From Balneola sp. (GTDB lineage: Bacteria > Bacteroidota > Rhodothermia > Balneolales > Balneolaceae): a stretch of DNA of 64,000 nt. Below the pieces are notes generated by a model. It made no database searches and was not told the DNA's origin. It saw only the letters and a list, made by a program, of their open reading frames with translations. This document shows, piece after piece, positions 26,328 to 34,888 of this stretch (position 1 is its first letter; each line of letters starts with the position of its first letter). The position numbers were made by a program, and so were the translations under genes. The stretch is taken from the NCBI GenBank assembly GCA_003712055.1, contig RHLJ01000001.1, positions 310,001-374,000 of the forward strand, given 5' to 3'.

Positions 26328-27476
26328 TTGGCCGACTTCTCCCTCTCTTCCACCATTTCCGTTACCTGTCCTAAAGGCATCAATTCTTATTTAAAGAAAG
26401 AATTAGAACTATTAGGACATAAGGTTCTTAAAGAAAGAATCGCAGGTGTTGAAATTGAAGGCTCTCTCAGAGATTGTATGAAGCTGAATCTAATGCTAAG
26501 AACAGCTCATAGGGTTCATTTTCTATTGGACTCTTTCAAAGCGGAAAATGCTGAGCAGTTAGAACAAGCCTTAAAACGTATCGCCTGGGAAAACTTTATC
26601 GATAAGCATGGCTATGTAAGCGTGACTTCTTTCATCAAGAATAAAAGTATCACAAATACCCAGTTCGCTAACCTTAAAGTAAAAGATGCCATTGTAGATC
26701 GAATCAGAATGACTCGTGGCGCTCGCCCGGATTCCGGTGCCGATTTATCCAAAGCAGTGGTGTTTCTGTTCTGGAAAGGAGATTACGCCTCTATCTACCT
26801 GGATACTTCCGGGGAATCCATTTCAAGGCGTGGCTACCGGATGAATAATCATACGGCTCCTATGAAGGAAACTCTGGCGGCTTCTATCCTTCTGGCAAGT
26901 AATTGGGAGCCGGGGCAGCATCTTATTAATCCTATGTGTGGAAGTGGAACCATTGCCATTGAAGCAGCACTGATGGCTCTAAACCGGCCACCAGGACAGC
27001 TTAGGCCGAATTATGGGATTAAGCACCTTCTGGGATTCAAAGAAGCAGAATGGAATGAGCTTCGATCAGAACTAAAGCAACAATCTCTTAAGGATTTCCC
27101 AAATCATAGCCGGATTCTAGCTACTGATAATGATCCAAAAGCCATAGATGCTGCTCAACGAAATGCTAAGACTGCCGGAGTTGACCATCTTATTGAATTT
27201 AGGGTGTGTGATTTCCAGGATACAGAGGTCCCTTATGGTGATGGAGCTGTTATTCTCAACCCTCCTTATGGTGAACGTATTGGTCAGGATCTTGAGCTTG
27301 AAAGTCTTTATCGGGCGATTGGGGATTTCTTCAAAAGAGATTGTCAGGGTAAATGGGGTTATGTATTCACCGGGAATTTTGGATTAGCCAAAAAAGTAGG
27401 CCTTCGCTCAAACCGCCGTTTAGAATTCTACAACTCTACTATTGAGTGCCGTTTGTTGGAGTATGAGTTGTATTAA
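26328..27476 (+). CDS. THUMP-domain 23S rRNA (guanine-N2)-methyltransferase, RlmL-like
   Basis: 382 residues. An N-terminal ferredoxin-like/THUMP region (about 1-165) is followed by a class I SAM methyltransferase domain with INPMCGSGTIAIEAAL (motif I), ILATDNDPKAIDAAQRNA (motif II) and the catalytic motif ILNPPYGERIG (NPPY). It methylates the N2 of a guanine in rRNA and corresponds to the N-terminal half of E. coli RlmL. The start is a TTG. The last 92 bases recur, diverged, at 28629-28720, on the far side of the next gene, so the present 3' end may have been replaced by recombination. Confidence 0.9.
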   Translation: MADFSLSSTISVTCPKGINSYLKKELELLGHKVLKERIAGVEIEGSLRDCMKLNLMLRTAHRVHFLLDSFKAENAEQLEQALKRIAWENFIDKHGYVSVTSFIKNKSITNTQFANLKVKDAIVDRIRMTRGARPDSGADLSKAVVFLFWKGDYASIYLDTSGESISRRGYRMNNHTAPMKETLAASILLASNWEPGQHLINPMCGSGTIAIEAALMALNRPPGQLRPNYGIKHLLGFKEAEWNELRSELKQQSLKDFPNHSRILATDNDPKAIDAAQRNAKTAGVDHLIEFRVCDFQDTEVPYGDGAVILNPPYGERIGQDLELESLYRAIGDFFKRDCQGKWGYVFTGNFGLAKKVGLRSNRRLEFYNSTIECRLLEYELY

Positions 27477-27491
27477 TAGTACACTCGTATT

Positions 27492-28631
27492 ATGAAAATC
27501 TGGAAAAAAGTTTTTCTCGCGATATCTATAGTCCTAATAGCATGGATTACAATATTATCTTTTCTGGAGTACTCATATCCATCAAAAGAAGAGATTAAAC
27601 TTAGGGTAAATTATTTGGAGCGGGTAATTACAGAACCTTTAGATTCTAACTCTGAAATCGAAGAATTGGGATATGAAAATCATGAATGGATGCTCTTTTC
27701 TTATTCTTTCTCGACCTATGCCTTTACTAATATTGCCCAAAATGATTCTACATTTAATGCACAAGTAGTTCCACTAATTAAAGAATCAATAAATAAAGTT
27801 CTGGATAACAAGATATATGGGAATTATGGGATAGAATATGAGAAACTAATTTCTGACTCTATTCCTGACTATTCTGTTTTGTACCTGGGGCATTTGAATT
27901 TGATGCTGGGTAACCTAAGATTGATATCTAATGATACTACTTACAACAGGTTAAACGACAGAATATCAAAGTCGCTGTATGAGCGATATAGAGATACTGA
28001 GTTCTTAAGTCTTGAGTCTTATCCCTACTCTATCTGGATTCCAGATAATACCGTTGCACTAGCCTCGCTTAAGCTACATGATATGAACACAGGAAGCTCA
28101 TATGATAGTGTGAGTGATGATTGGGTAGAGTATTCAAAGAAGCATTTTATTAATGAGGAAACCGGTGTTCTTTACAGTACTATTGACCCTCATAGCGGTG
28201 TAGCTGAAGAAGAGCCAAGGGGATCAATGCTTGGTTGGAGCATCATGTTTATTTATCAATTTGATGCAGATTATGCCAAAGATTTATATGCCAACTATAA
28301 GAGACATTTCAGTAGAAACTTTGGAGTCCTAAGGTTATTTAAAGAGAGGCATAATGTTTCAACTACAGATATTGGTGATATCGACTCAGGGCCAATATTA
28401 GCAGGGTTTAGTATTCCGGCAAATGAGTTTGCTCTTGGTAATGCTGTCTTGGCAGAGGATTATAAAACAGCAAGGAAACTTCAGAGGCTGATTAGATTAG
28501 GTACCTCCAGCATAAAGGAGGAGAATGAATTCCGATACGAGCCTAGGCTTATCGATTTTACTATTAGCCCAATGGCTGAAGCTTTGGTTCTTTATTCATC
28601 CACCATTACTCAATGGACTAAGTATAACTAG
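27492..28631 (+). CDS. Membrane-anchored alpha-helical toroid-like protein, in a recent insertion
   Basis: 379 residues with one N-terminal membrane helix (about 5-25) and a large periplasmic helical domain. The stretch EEPRGSMLGWSIMF and later GDIDSGPILAGFSIPANEF resemble the alpha/alpha-barrel of linalool dehydratase-isomerase-like proteins, but I cannot name a substrate. The start is 15 bases after the methyltransferase stop. The gene is bracketed by two copies of the methyltransferase 3' end (27385-27476 and 28629-28720); its own last codons and stop overlap the second copy by three bases. It was therefore probably acquired as a cargo gene. Family assignment is tentative. Confidence 0.75.
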   Translation: MKIWKKVFLAISIVLIAWITILSFLEYSYPSKEEIKLRVNYLERVITEPLDSNSEIEELGYENHEWMLFSYSFSTYAFTNIAQNDSTFNAQVVPLIKESINKVLDNKIYGNYGIEYEKLISDSIPDYSVLYLGHLNLMLGNLRLISNDTTYNRLNDRISKSLYERYRDTEFLSLESYPYSIWIPDNTVALASLKLHDMNTGSSYDSVSDDWVEYSKKHFINEETGVLYSTIDPHSGVAEEEPRGSMLGWSIMFIYQFDADYAKDLYANYKRHFSRNFGVLRLFKERHNVSTTDIGDIDSGPILAGFSIPANEFALGNAVLAEDYKTARKLQRLIRLGTSSIKEENEFRYEPRLIDFTISPMAEALVLYSSTITQWTKYN

Positions 28632-28720
28632 CCAAAAAAGTAGGCCTTCGTTCAAACCGCAGACTGGAATTCTACAACTTTACTATTGAGTGCCGTTTGC
28701 TGGAGTATGAGTTGTATTGA
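28629..28720 (+). pseudogene. Displaced second copy of the methyltransferase 3' end
   Basis: 92 bases match 27385-27476 with about eight differences. Both copies read in the same frame to the end (LLEYELY then stop, TGA here and TAA in the intact gene). Of the differences only one changes an amino acid (Ser to Phe). This pattern shows that the two copies diverged while under selection as a real gene end, so this is a remnant of an allele rather than a fresh duplication. Confidence 0.85.
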
Positions 28721-28732
28721 TTCTTTTTTAAA

Positions 28733-28833
28733 GTCATTCTGAGCCCGCCTACGCGAAGCCGCTTCGGCAAAGGCAGGCGAAAGCGAAGAATCAACTAGTT
28801 CCGTTGATCCTTCGGCAGTAGCCTCAGGATGAC
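28733..28833. repeat. GTCAT/ATGAC-type palindromic element
   Basis: It begins GTCATTCTGAGC and ends CCTCAGGATGAC. Inner blocks include GCGAAGAATCAA and TTGATCCTTCGG. It carries an extra G+C-rich hairpin in the left arm (CGCCTACGCGAAGCCGCTTC). It belongs to the same family as the copies at 30754, 43431 and 44730. Confidence 0.8.
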
Positions 28834-28861
28834 TCTTTTTTTTCTTCTCATTCCCCTCTAC

Positions 28862-28998
28862 GTCATCCCGGGCCTGTCCGCCGAACAAGTCTTTGGAAGG
28901 CGGGCTTGACCCGGGATCTGTAGAGAATTGAACGTTGATATAGCACTAGCTTTATCAAAGCATTTCCTTTAACAGATGCTGAAACGAGTTCAGCATGA
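28862..28998. repeat. Composite GTCAT...ATGAC element with two hairpins
   Basis: The left part (GTCATCCCGGG ... CCCGGGATCT) is a G+C-rich palindrome. The right part ends with hairpin ATGCTGAA / TTCAGCAT (28976-28996) and then GAC. About 55 bases between them match nothing else seen here. The right hairpin recurs identically at 34971-34991. Confidence 0.7.
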
Positions 28999-29044
28999 CC
29001 TGATTAATTGAGTCTTGAATAAATGAATAAATCAACATATTTTA

Positions 29045-29064
29045 ACTATTGTACATACAATAGT
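29045..29064. promoter_or_regulatory. Palindromic operator before marR-type gene
   Basis: Perfect 9-base arms ACTATTGTA and TACAATAGT around a CA centre, ending ten bases before the preferred ATG of the MarR gene. MarR dimers bind such short palindromes, so this is the likely autoregulatory site for the four-gene operon. Confidence 0.7.
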
Positions 29065-29073
29065 TGTATACAT

Positions 29074-29496
29074 ATGAGTAAACAATATTATTCAGCGATT
29101 TACCAAATCATAACCACTGGCCATTGGATTACCGACCAGGTTACGAAAGAACTCAAAGAGTTTGGGATTTCGGAACCTCAATTCAATGTGCTTAGGATTC
29201 TAAAAGGAGCTAAAGGCTCCCCCTTAACTGTTGAAACCATCCAAAAAGGCATGGTTCAAAAAAGCAGCAACATAACCCGTCTTATTGATAAACTAATTAT
29301 CAAAGGACTTGTGGATAGAAAAGAATGTGCTGAAAACCGTCGAAAGATGGACATAACTATTACCGAAGAAGGAAGCTCACTCCTGGAAACATTAAATAAA
29401 AAAGTAGACGAGCTCCATCACCCCATGATGGACAACCTTAGCCCGGAGGAATTGGATAGTCTCTCCTCTCTTATTATTAAACTGAAATCAAACTGA
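29074..29496 (+). CDS. MarR family transcriptional regulator
   Basis: 140 residues from the preferred ATG. The winged helix-turn-helix is complete: EPQFNVLRILKGAKG, then the recognition helix region MVQKSSNITRLIDKLIIKGLVDR and the wing CAENRRKMDITITEEG, with dimerisation helices at both ends. An in-frame ATG at 29023 would place a perfect palindrome inside the coding region, so I reject it. The regulator heads an operon with an FMN reductase, an iron-sulfur protein and a cupin. It probably represses them until an aromatic, quinone-like or oxidative signal appears, as other MarR proteins do; the signal itself is inference. Confidence 0.9.
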   Translation: MSKQYYSAIYQIITTGHWITDQVTKELKEFGISEPQFNVLRILKGAKGSPLTVETIQKGMVQKSSNITRLIDKLIIKGLVDRKECAENRRKMDITITEEGSSLLETLNKKVDELHHPMMDNLSPEELDSLSSLIIKLKSN

Positions 29497-29497
29497 T

Positions 29498-30058
29498 ATG
29501 AAGAAACGAATTCTTGCTTTCGGAGCAAGCAGCAGTAAAACATCTATTAATAAAGCATTCGCCGAATTTGCAGCTAATACTATTGAAAATGCTGCGGTAA
29601 CTATGTTAGATCTCAATGACTTCGAAATGCCAATCTACAGCATCGACAGAGAACGTGAATCAGGTATTCCTGAACCTGCGAAAAGATTTAAAGAGGAAAT
29701 AAAACAAGCTGATGGCCTGATCATTTCCTTTGCTGAGCATAACGGCTCTTATACTGCTGCCTTTAAAAATATTATGGACTGGATTTCCAGGTTAGAAGGA
29801 AGTACCTGGGAGCATAAACCGATGCTGCTTTTATCTACTTCACCAGGAGGCCGGGGAGCAAAAACGGTACTAAATACGGCCTCAACGAGCTTTAAATTCG
29901 GAAATAGTAAGCCTATTTCTTCCTTCTCTCTCCCCTTTTTCAACAAGAATTTTGATAGAAATGAAGGAATTCTCGATCAAGAACTTGGAGAGAGCTTTAA
30001 CTCTGAGCTTGAAGCTTTCGTTACCGCAACTGATGCAGAACAATTAATCACCACCTGA
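29498..30058 (+). CDS. NADPH-dependent FMN reductase family protein
   Basis: 186 residues with a flavodoxin-like fold. The phosphate loop FGASSSKTSINKAFAEF binds FMN phosphate, SFAEHNGSYTAAFKNIMDW is the family signature, and LLLSTSPGGRGA lines the isoalloxazine. These enzymes reduce quinones, azo compounds or FMN with NAD(P)H. The gene starts one base after the MarR stop and is clearly in the same operon, consistent with a role in detoxification or redox balance. It is cytosolic. Confidence 0.93.
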   Translation: MKKRILAFGASSSKTSINKAFAEFAANTIENAAVTMLDLNDFEMPIYSIDRERESGIPEPAKRFKEEIKQADGLIISFAEHNGSYTAAFKNIMDWISRLEGSTWEHKPMLLLSTSPGGRGAKTVLNTASTSFKFGNSKPISSFSLPFFNKNFDRNEGILDQELGESFNSELEAFVTATDAEQLITT

Positions 30059-30068
30059 TTTTAGAATT

Positions 30069-30281
30069 ATGAAAACTTACCGCAAAGGAGATATAAAAAT
30101 TGGTTGGGATCCATCTATTTGTGTCCATGCTGGAAATTGTGCCAGAGGGTTACCAGAAGTATTCAAACCTAAAGATAAACCCTGGATTACTCCTCAGGGA
30201 GCTACCAGAGATCAAATCATTGAGCAGGTCGCGCAATGCCCTTCTAAAGCATTAACTATTATTTATAACAACCATGAGTAA
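30069..30281 (+). CDS. YjdI-like 4Fe-4S mono-cluster protein
   Basis: 70 residues of the divergent ferredoxin family (Fer4_19/YjdI). Conserved cysteines are C18 and C24 (SICVHAGNCARG) and C57 (QCPSKA). The protein is probably a small electron carrier or sensor in the cytosol. In other bacteria YjdI-like proteins often sit with an N-acetyltransferase-type partner; here the partners are a flavin reductase and a cupin. It lies ten bases after the reductase gene and overlaps the cupin gene by eight bases. Confidence 0.88.
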   Translation: MKTYRKGDIKIGWDPSICVHAGNCARGLPEVFKPKDKPWITPQGATRDQIIEQVAQCPSKALTIIYNNHE

Positions 30282-30744
30282 TTCGATAACTGTTGTTCAG
30301 CCAAATGATGACCATAAAGTGATTTATGGTGCGGGTGATGAATATCATTACCTGGCAACCGGTAAAGAAACAGACGGACAATACTTTGCCAATTTAAGCG
30401 TGGTTCCTCCCGGAGGCGGCCCTCCTCCTCATATTCAAACCAGGGAAGAAGAGTTGTTTTATATCCTGGAAGGTGAAATCACCTTTTATGCAGAAGGTAA
30501 AACCGCTGTTGCTGATCCTGGAACTTTTCTGAATGTACCCAAAGGAGTACGGCACAGATTCAGGAATGAATCAGATAAGGATGCGAAGATGATTATCCTG
30601 TTTTCTCCAGCTGGTCTTGAGGAAATGTTTGACGAGATGGGAACCAATGAAGCTTCTTATAAGGAACATCCTAAAGGGGTACTTTACGCGTTGAATGAAG
30701 CAGGTGCGAAGTACGGTGTTCAGTTTTTTGAAGAGGATGAGTAG
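30274..30744 (+). CDS. Cupin domain protein
   Basis: 156 residues with one cupin beta-barrel. Motif 1 reads PPHIQTREEELFYILEGEITF (His and Glu metal ligands) and motif 2 reads VPKGVRHRFRNES (last His). This metal set suits a small dioxygenase or isomerase, but such single cupins have many roles. It is last in the MarR operon and overlaps the iron-sulfur gene by eight bases. A palindromic repeat element follows and may terminate the transcript. Confidence 0.9.
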   Translation: MSNSITVVQPNDDHKVIYGAGDEYHYLATGKETDGQYFANLSVVPPGGGPPPHIQTREEELFYILEGEITFYAEGKTAVADPGTFLNVPKGVRHRFRNESDKDAKMIILFSPAGLEEMFDEMGTNEASYKEHPKGVLYALNEAGAKYGVQFFEEDE

Positions 30745-30753
30745 TATTTATAG

Positions 30754-30828
30754 GTCATTCTGAGCGAAAGCGAAGGATCTATATGGGTTGAAGCCGCTTA
30801 GATCCTTCGCAGGTATGCTCAGGATGAC
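30754..30828. repeat. GTCAT/ATGAC-type palindromic element between convergent genes
   Basis: It begins GTCATTCTGAGCG and ends GCTCAGGATGAC. Inner arms GCGAAGGATCTA and TAGATCCTTCGC pair perfectly over 12 bases. It lies between the cupin gene (plus) and the TPR gene (minus), where the folded RNA could end both transcripts. Confidence 0.85.
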
Positions 30829-30839
30829 AAATAAAAAAC

Positions 30840-32423
30840 CTAAAACCTACTCCCTCTTATCCAGGTATCGGATCGGGCCCAGCTTTTTTCGAAGGCTTCT
30901 TCTAGTTCTGAATCGGTTTTCCCTTGCCCTTCCAATGCTTCTAACAACCCGAAGTAAGACCACCCATTATTCGGATGATCTTCCAGTTCAGCCCGAAAAA
31001 CCTCCTCTGCTTTTGCGTAATCACCTGATTCGAGAAGTGCAGCTCCCAGCCAATGCCTGGCTGCAAAGGGTAATGGTTCAGGCTCATCATACTGTAAGGC
31101 GTCGTCGAACTCAACGGCTCGCTCAAAGGCTTCGATTGCTTTGAGAGTATCTCCTTTTGTTAAGTGGATCTCTCCTTCCAGGATTCCACCAACAGTTCCC
31201 AGCAAGTTATCCGCAGGGTGAAAACGAAATCTTGAGGTAGACTCTTCGGCTTTTTTCAATACTTCCTCTAAATATTCTTCAGCTTCTTCGATGTCACCTT
31301 GCTTTAAATGAGCATAACCCATTGAAAACTCCCACATACCCTCGGGGATATCTTTGTCGTCTGTTTTTTCGACCTTTAGGGCTTCATCAAACCGACCAAA
31401 CCGAATGAGTGTAAGTGATTCGTACATATGATTTCCAGTCAGCTTGGTGTAATCACGACCGCCTTGAGTGGCTACCCCACTTTGTCCATCCATAGAAGCC
31501 GCAAATAGTAGCATATGAAGGTTATGACTTGGGTAAATTGCAAAGCCCTCGCCTACCGCTGCTTTTTGATCAGAATGCCAGGCCATAATATTAGCACGAA
31601 CAGCATCACCCCAACGCCCAATCTCATTCCAGGTATGAGAAGGCATATGATTGATATGGCTGGCTCCCGGAATCGAAGTACCAATATATTCCGAACAAGG
31701 CTCTGCTAACCCAGGATCAGTGGTAGATTCTGTAGCATGAATGTACAAATGACAGGCTCCGACATGCTTAATATCCTGTTCTAATACACTTTCCAATACC
31801 TCATGGATTTTTTGTAAATCAGGGTCATTCAAATCTCTGGTCCCTCTTCTGGGTTCTAACAGGAATAATGCTTCTCCATAAAAGGTACCAGCATCCAGGT
31901 CATCCGGATATTGCTCATACACTTCTCTCATCGCATTAGCATAAGCAGTATCTCTTCTGGTTTGTTCATCAGAATCGAAGTCTTCGGCATAGCGAACCAA
32001 CATAGCATCTATAAAAGCCTTCTCATTTTCTGAGGCATGTCCCTGATCTGCCAGTTCTTTCGCCTTTTGGATAGCAACATAAGCTCTTGGAGACTCCGAG
32101 GCCCTCATTTTTCCATTTAAATAGGATCCCCAGGCCCAGGCTTCTCCCCAATAACAGATTGCACAATTCGGATCATTTTTCCATGCCTCTCTGAACGCCC
32201 TAGCTCCATCCTCTTTGGTAAAGGCGTACATCATTTGAAAACCCTGGTTAAAATACTTTTGAGCCATCTCGTTGGTCGAAGAAATAGGACGCTCAAAGTC
32301 ACCAAGTGCTTTTGTATACAACGGAAATGGTTCGTCAAACTCAGGAGGGTAAGTAACATCCGAATCTTGAGCGAATATTGATGAGCTGAATAAAAACACT
32401 GCTAGCAAAAAAATTCGAGGCAT
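30840..32423 (-). CDS. Exported TPR-repeat protein
   Basis: 527 residues. A signal peptide ends at SSIFAQ (about residue 19). The body is helical throughout, with TPR-like pairs such as ARAFREAWKNDPNCAICYWGEA (about 85-105) and further repeats near residues 350-500 (YAKAEEVFRAELEDHPNNGWSY). Two short cysteine/histidine stretches (CAICYWG and VGACHLYIHATES) are conserved-looking. It is probably a periplasmic protein; the family occurs in several environmental phyla without known function. It is transcribed alone, divergently from the aldo/keto reductase gene. Confidence 0.85.
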   Translation of the reverse strand: MPRIFLLAVFLFSSSIFAQDSDVTYPPEFDEPFPLYTKALGDFERPISSTNEMAQKYFNQGFQMMYAFTKEDGARAFREAWKNDPNCAICYWGEAWAWGSYLNGKMRASESPRAYVAIQKAKELADQGHASENEKAFIDAMLVRYAEDFDSDEQTRRDTAYANAMREVYEQYPDDLDAGTFYGEALFLLEPRRGTRDLNDPDLQKIHEVLESVLEQDIKHVGACHLYIHATESTTDPGLAEPCSEYIGTSIPGASHINHMPSHTWNEIGRWGDAVRANIMAWHSDQKAAVGEGFAIYPSHNLHMLLFAASMDGQSGVATQGGRDYTKLTGNHMYESLTLIRFGRFDEALKVEKTDDKDIPEGMWEFSMGYAHLKQGDIEEAEEYLEEVLKKAEESTSRFRFHPADNLLGTVGGILEGEIHLTKGDTLKAIEAFERAVEFDDALQYDEPEPLPFAARHWLGAALLESGDYAKAEEVFRAELEDHPNNGWSYFGLLEALEGQGKTDSELEEAFEKSWARSDTWIRGSRF

Positions 32424-32540
32424 TTTAAGTCAATTGATTGCAAATTTCGATTGGAAGCTAGCTCAAAATGTGGGCATCAACAAGTATTCAAATAACAATC
32501 AATTTAAAATTGTAGTATTGATAATTGAGAAATCACACAA

Positions 32541-33422
32541 ATGAACTATAATCAACTTGGCAATTCCGAAATTCGAGTAAGTGAACTCAGTTTTGGGTGT
32601 ATGTCGCTTGGGACAGATGACTCCTATAATGCCAACTTGCTTCGATATGCCTTCGAAAAGGGGATTAACTTTTTCGATACAGCTGATCTATACAATAAGG
32701 GACAGAACGAAGAAACGGTTGGCAAAGCATTAAGGGAGATACGCAGTGATGTAATTATTGCATCCAAAGTCGGAAATCAATGGAGAGAAGATGGCTCAGG
32801 CTGGGACTGGAACCCTTCAAAAGAGTATATCCTCTCCTCTATTGACAAATCCCTTAAACGCCTTCAAACGGACTACCTTGACTTGTACCAATTACATGGA
32901 GGCACCACTGATGATCCTATCGATGAAACCATTGAAGCCTTTGAGCTCCTCAAGGAACAGGGAAAAATTAGGGAGTATGGGATTTCATCTATTCGCCCGA
33001 ATGTAATAAGAGAATGGATTAGCCGGTCTAATATGATAAGTGTGATGAGTCAATACAGCTTGCTAGATCGAAGACCTGAAGAAGAAACCTTCAAACTTCT
33101 TAAAGAAAACAATATCTCCGTACTTGTACGTGGAGCTGTAGCTCAAGGTCTTTTGATTGATAAACCCCCAAAAGAATACCTGGGATATACAGAAAAGCAA
33201 GTACTTGCCATGCAACGATTATTGAAGGAATTAGGGAACCCTGTTTCTCAATCAATGGCTTTTGTGTTAGATAATCCTGCTGTAACTGCAAGTGTATTAG
33301 GCTTGCGAACGGAAGAACAATTGGAACAAAGCTTAGAAGCTCTTGCTGAAAGCATTATTCCCGAGCAAATTGAGTTAATCCGGTCATTGCTTTTCCCAAA
33401 TACATATCAAATTCACAGATAA
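32541..33422 (+). CDS. Aldo/keto reductase
   Basis: 293 residues forming a TIM-barrel aldo/keto reductase. The catalytic tetrad is visible: Asp in NFFDTADLY, Tyr in the same motif, Lys in IIASKVG and His in LYQLHGG. The C-terminal NADPH-binding loop (ASVLGLRTEEQLEQSLEA) is typical. It reduces an aldehyde or ketone with NADPH in the cytosol; the substrate is not predictable. It stands 117 bases from the divergent TPR gene and is followed by a decayed gene. Confidence 0.94.
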   Translation: MNYNQLGNSEIRVSELSFGCMSLGTDDSYNANLLRYAFEKGINFFDTADLYNKGQNEETVGKALREIRSDVIIASKVGNQWREDGSGWDWNPSKEYILSSIDKSLKRLQTDYLDLYQLHGGTTDDPIDETIEAFELLKEQGKIREYGISSIRPNVIREWISRSNMISVMSQYSLLDRRPEEETFKLLKENNISVLVRGAVAQGLLIDKPPKEYLGYTEKQVLAMQRLLKELGNPVSQSMAFVLDNPAVTASVLGLRTEEQLEQSLEALAESIIPEQIELIRSLLFPNTYQIHR

Positions 33423-33445
33423 TTATAACTCGTTAGATTAAAAGC

Positions 33446-33675
33446 ATTGAGAAGATTCTCATACCGTCCATACTTATCATCTTATTTCCTTTTGCGGATA
33501 TCGAAGCACAAGATGTAATTGAAGAGCAGGTTCCTTGTAATCAAATGAGTACACCCTCGATTGTGATAAAGGATGGTTCTCACTGAGAATTACTTTAGAT
33601 TTTAACGTAAATATTAGTCCAAGTTATAGTATGTTTGGTCTTGGGTTTTCTCTTGCAATAGAAGGGCATAAATAG
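33446..33675 (+). pseudogene. Remnant of a small secreted or outer-membrane protein gene
   Basis: The stretch reads as a signal-peptide-like segment (EKILIPSILIILFPFADIEAQ) and some 25 further residues to a TGA at 33584. The neighbouring frame then continues as LDFNVNISPSYSMFGLGF to a TAG at 33673. No good start codon is present for the first part. The break is best explained by a frameshift and 5' loss in a small exported beta-rich protein. The original function is unknown. Confidence 0.5.
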
Positions 33676-33687
33676 TAGATCATCACA

Positions 33688-34851
33688 TTGTCGAATTATA
33701 AATACGTAAACTCTTCAGATACATTTCTCCAGGTTTGTTCTTCACTAACACAGAAAAAGGAATTCGCAATAGACCTTGAATTCGATAAAAACCGATTTCG
33801 ATATGGGTTTAATCTGTGCTTAATGCAAATATATACCGGGGAAGAATGCTTCTTAATAGATCCTTTATCAGTAGATGTTTCAGCTATTTTTCCTGTACTT
33901 GAAGATCCTTCGATTAGGAAAATCTGCTTTTCCTTCAGCGAGGATTTGAGACTTCTACATTTGCTTGGGTGTAAACCAAAAGGTCTTTATGATCTCAAAA
34001 TTGCAGCTTCGTTATTAAACTTCCCTCCTACTTCTCTCAATACGCTGCTCAATCAGATTCTTGAGATTAATATAGATAAAGGTTCTCAACAGAGTAACTG
34101 GTTTACCCGACCTTTAAGTAAGGATCAACTAAAATATGCAGCTAATGATGTACTCTTTTTATTGGATCTAAAAAAGATGCTTGTTGAAAATGTAGAGAAG
34201 AAAAAAATGCAAGATTGGGTAATCCAGGAGAATGAATCAATTGAAGCTTCTGATTATTCCGGTGAAAAACACAAATCTGTGTTAAAGGAAAAGGATAAGA
34301 AAGGGTTTTCCGAATTTCACTGGTATGTATACACCAAACTCATTGAACTCAGAGAACAAAAGGCAGAGAACTTAAACCGTCCCTCCTTTAAAGTACTTGA
34401 TAAGCAGTGGTTACATAAATTAGCCCATCAACCTGACGCCGTAAATAAATGGCTAAAACAACATGGAATTCATCCAACTCTAAAAAATCAAACTACACAG
34501 GAAGAGTTTAACCTGGTATTACAGAAGTCTATCTCTGAAGCTTCCGAGAAAGGATTATCAAAAAAGAAAAAAGCCTTCAATTCATTATCCAGAGAAGAAT
34601 ATCAAAAGGTTCAGGAATTTCAGCGGGCTCTTAAGCAGGCTAAAAATAAATACTATTCCCGCATCCAAAAGCTTATGAAAGAAGAATTTGGTGAATATGC
34701 TCAAAATTTCATACTCAATAACCGCTTGATTCAAGAACTTTTCGAGGGCAACCAGAAAAACCTCCTTCCTTACAAGAAAGATCTAATTGATCAATTTTCT
34801 TCAGAACTTGGATTGTCTTTATCAGGCTTTACTTACTCAAAACCCGGATAA
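33688..34851 (+). CDS. Ribonuclease D-like 3'-5' exonuclease with HRDC domain
   Basis: 387 residues. The N-terminal DEDDy exonuclease domain has D29 and E31 (FAIDLEFDKNRF), D86 (FSFSEDLRLL), and Y150 and D154 (LKYAANDVLFLLDL). One HRDC domain lies near residues 200-285 (RELREQKAENLNRPSF-like pattern and LDKQWLHKLA). A basic, helical C-terminal region follows. RNase D trims the 3' ends of stable RNAs such as tRNA precursors. The start is a TTG, 12 bases after the decayed gene. It is cytosolic and apparently monocistronic. Confidence 0.9.
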   Translation: MSNYKYVNSSDTFLQVCSSLTQKKEFAIDLEFDKNRFRYGFNLCLMQIYTGEECFLIDPLSVDVSAIFPVLEDPSIRKICFSFSEDLRLLHLLGCKPKGLYDLKIAASLLNFPPTSLNTLLNQILEINIDKGSQQSNWFTRPLSKDQLKYAANDVLFLLDLKKMLVENVEKKKMQDWVIQENESIEASDYSGEKHKSVLKEKDKKGFSEFHWYVYTKLIELREQKAENLNRPSFKVLDKQWLHKLAHQPDAVNKWLKQHGIHPTLKNQTTQEEFNLVLQKSISEASEKGLSKKKKAFNSLSREEYQKVQEFQRALKQAKNKYYSRIQKLMKEEFGEYAQNFILNNRLIQELFEGNQKNLLPYKKDLIDQFSSELGLSLSGFTYSKPG

Positions 34852-34888
34852 AACTAAATAGCTTTGGTAATGCAGGTCTTCCCTTAAC

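Noticed and set aside
28652-28888. A 78-residue minus-strand frame
   Set aside because: It is made almost entirely of the palindromic repeat and the displaced methyltransferase end.
30788-31144. A 118-residue Arg/Leu-rich plus-strand frame opposite the TPR protein gene
   Set aside because: It starts in a repeat element and runs antisense through TPR codons; its composition is that of an antisense shadow.
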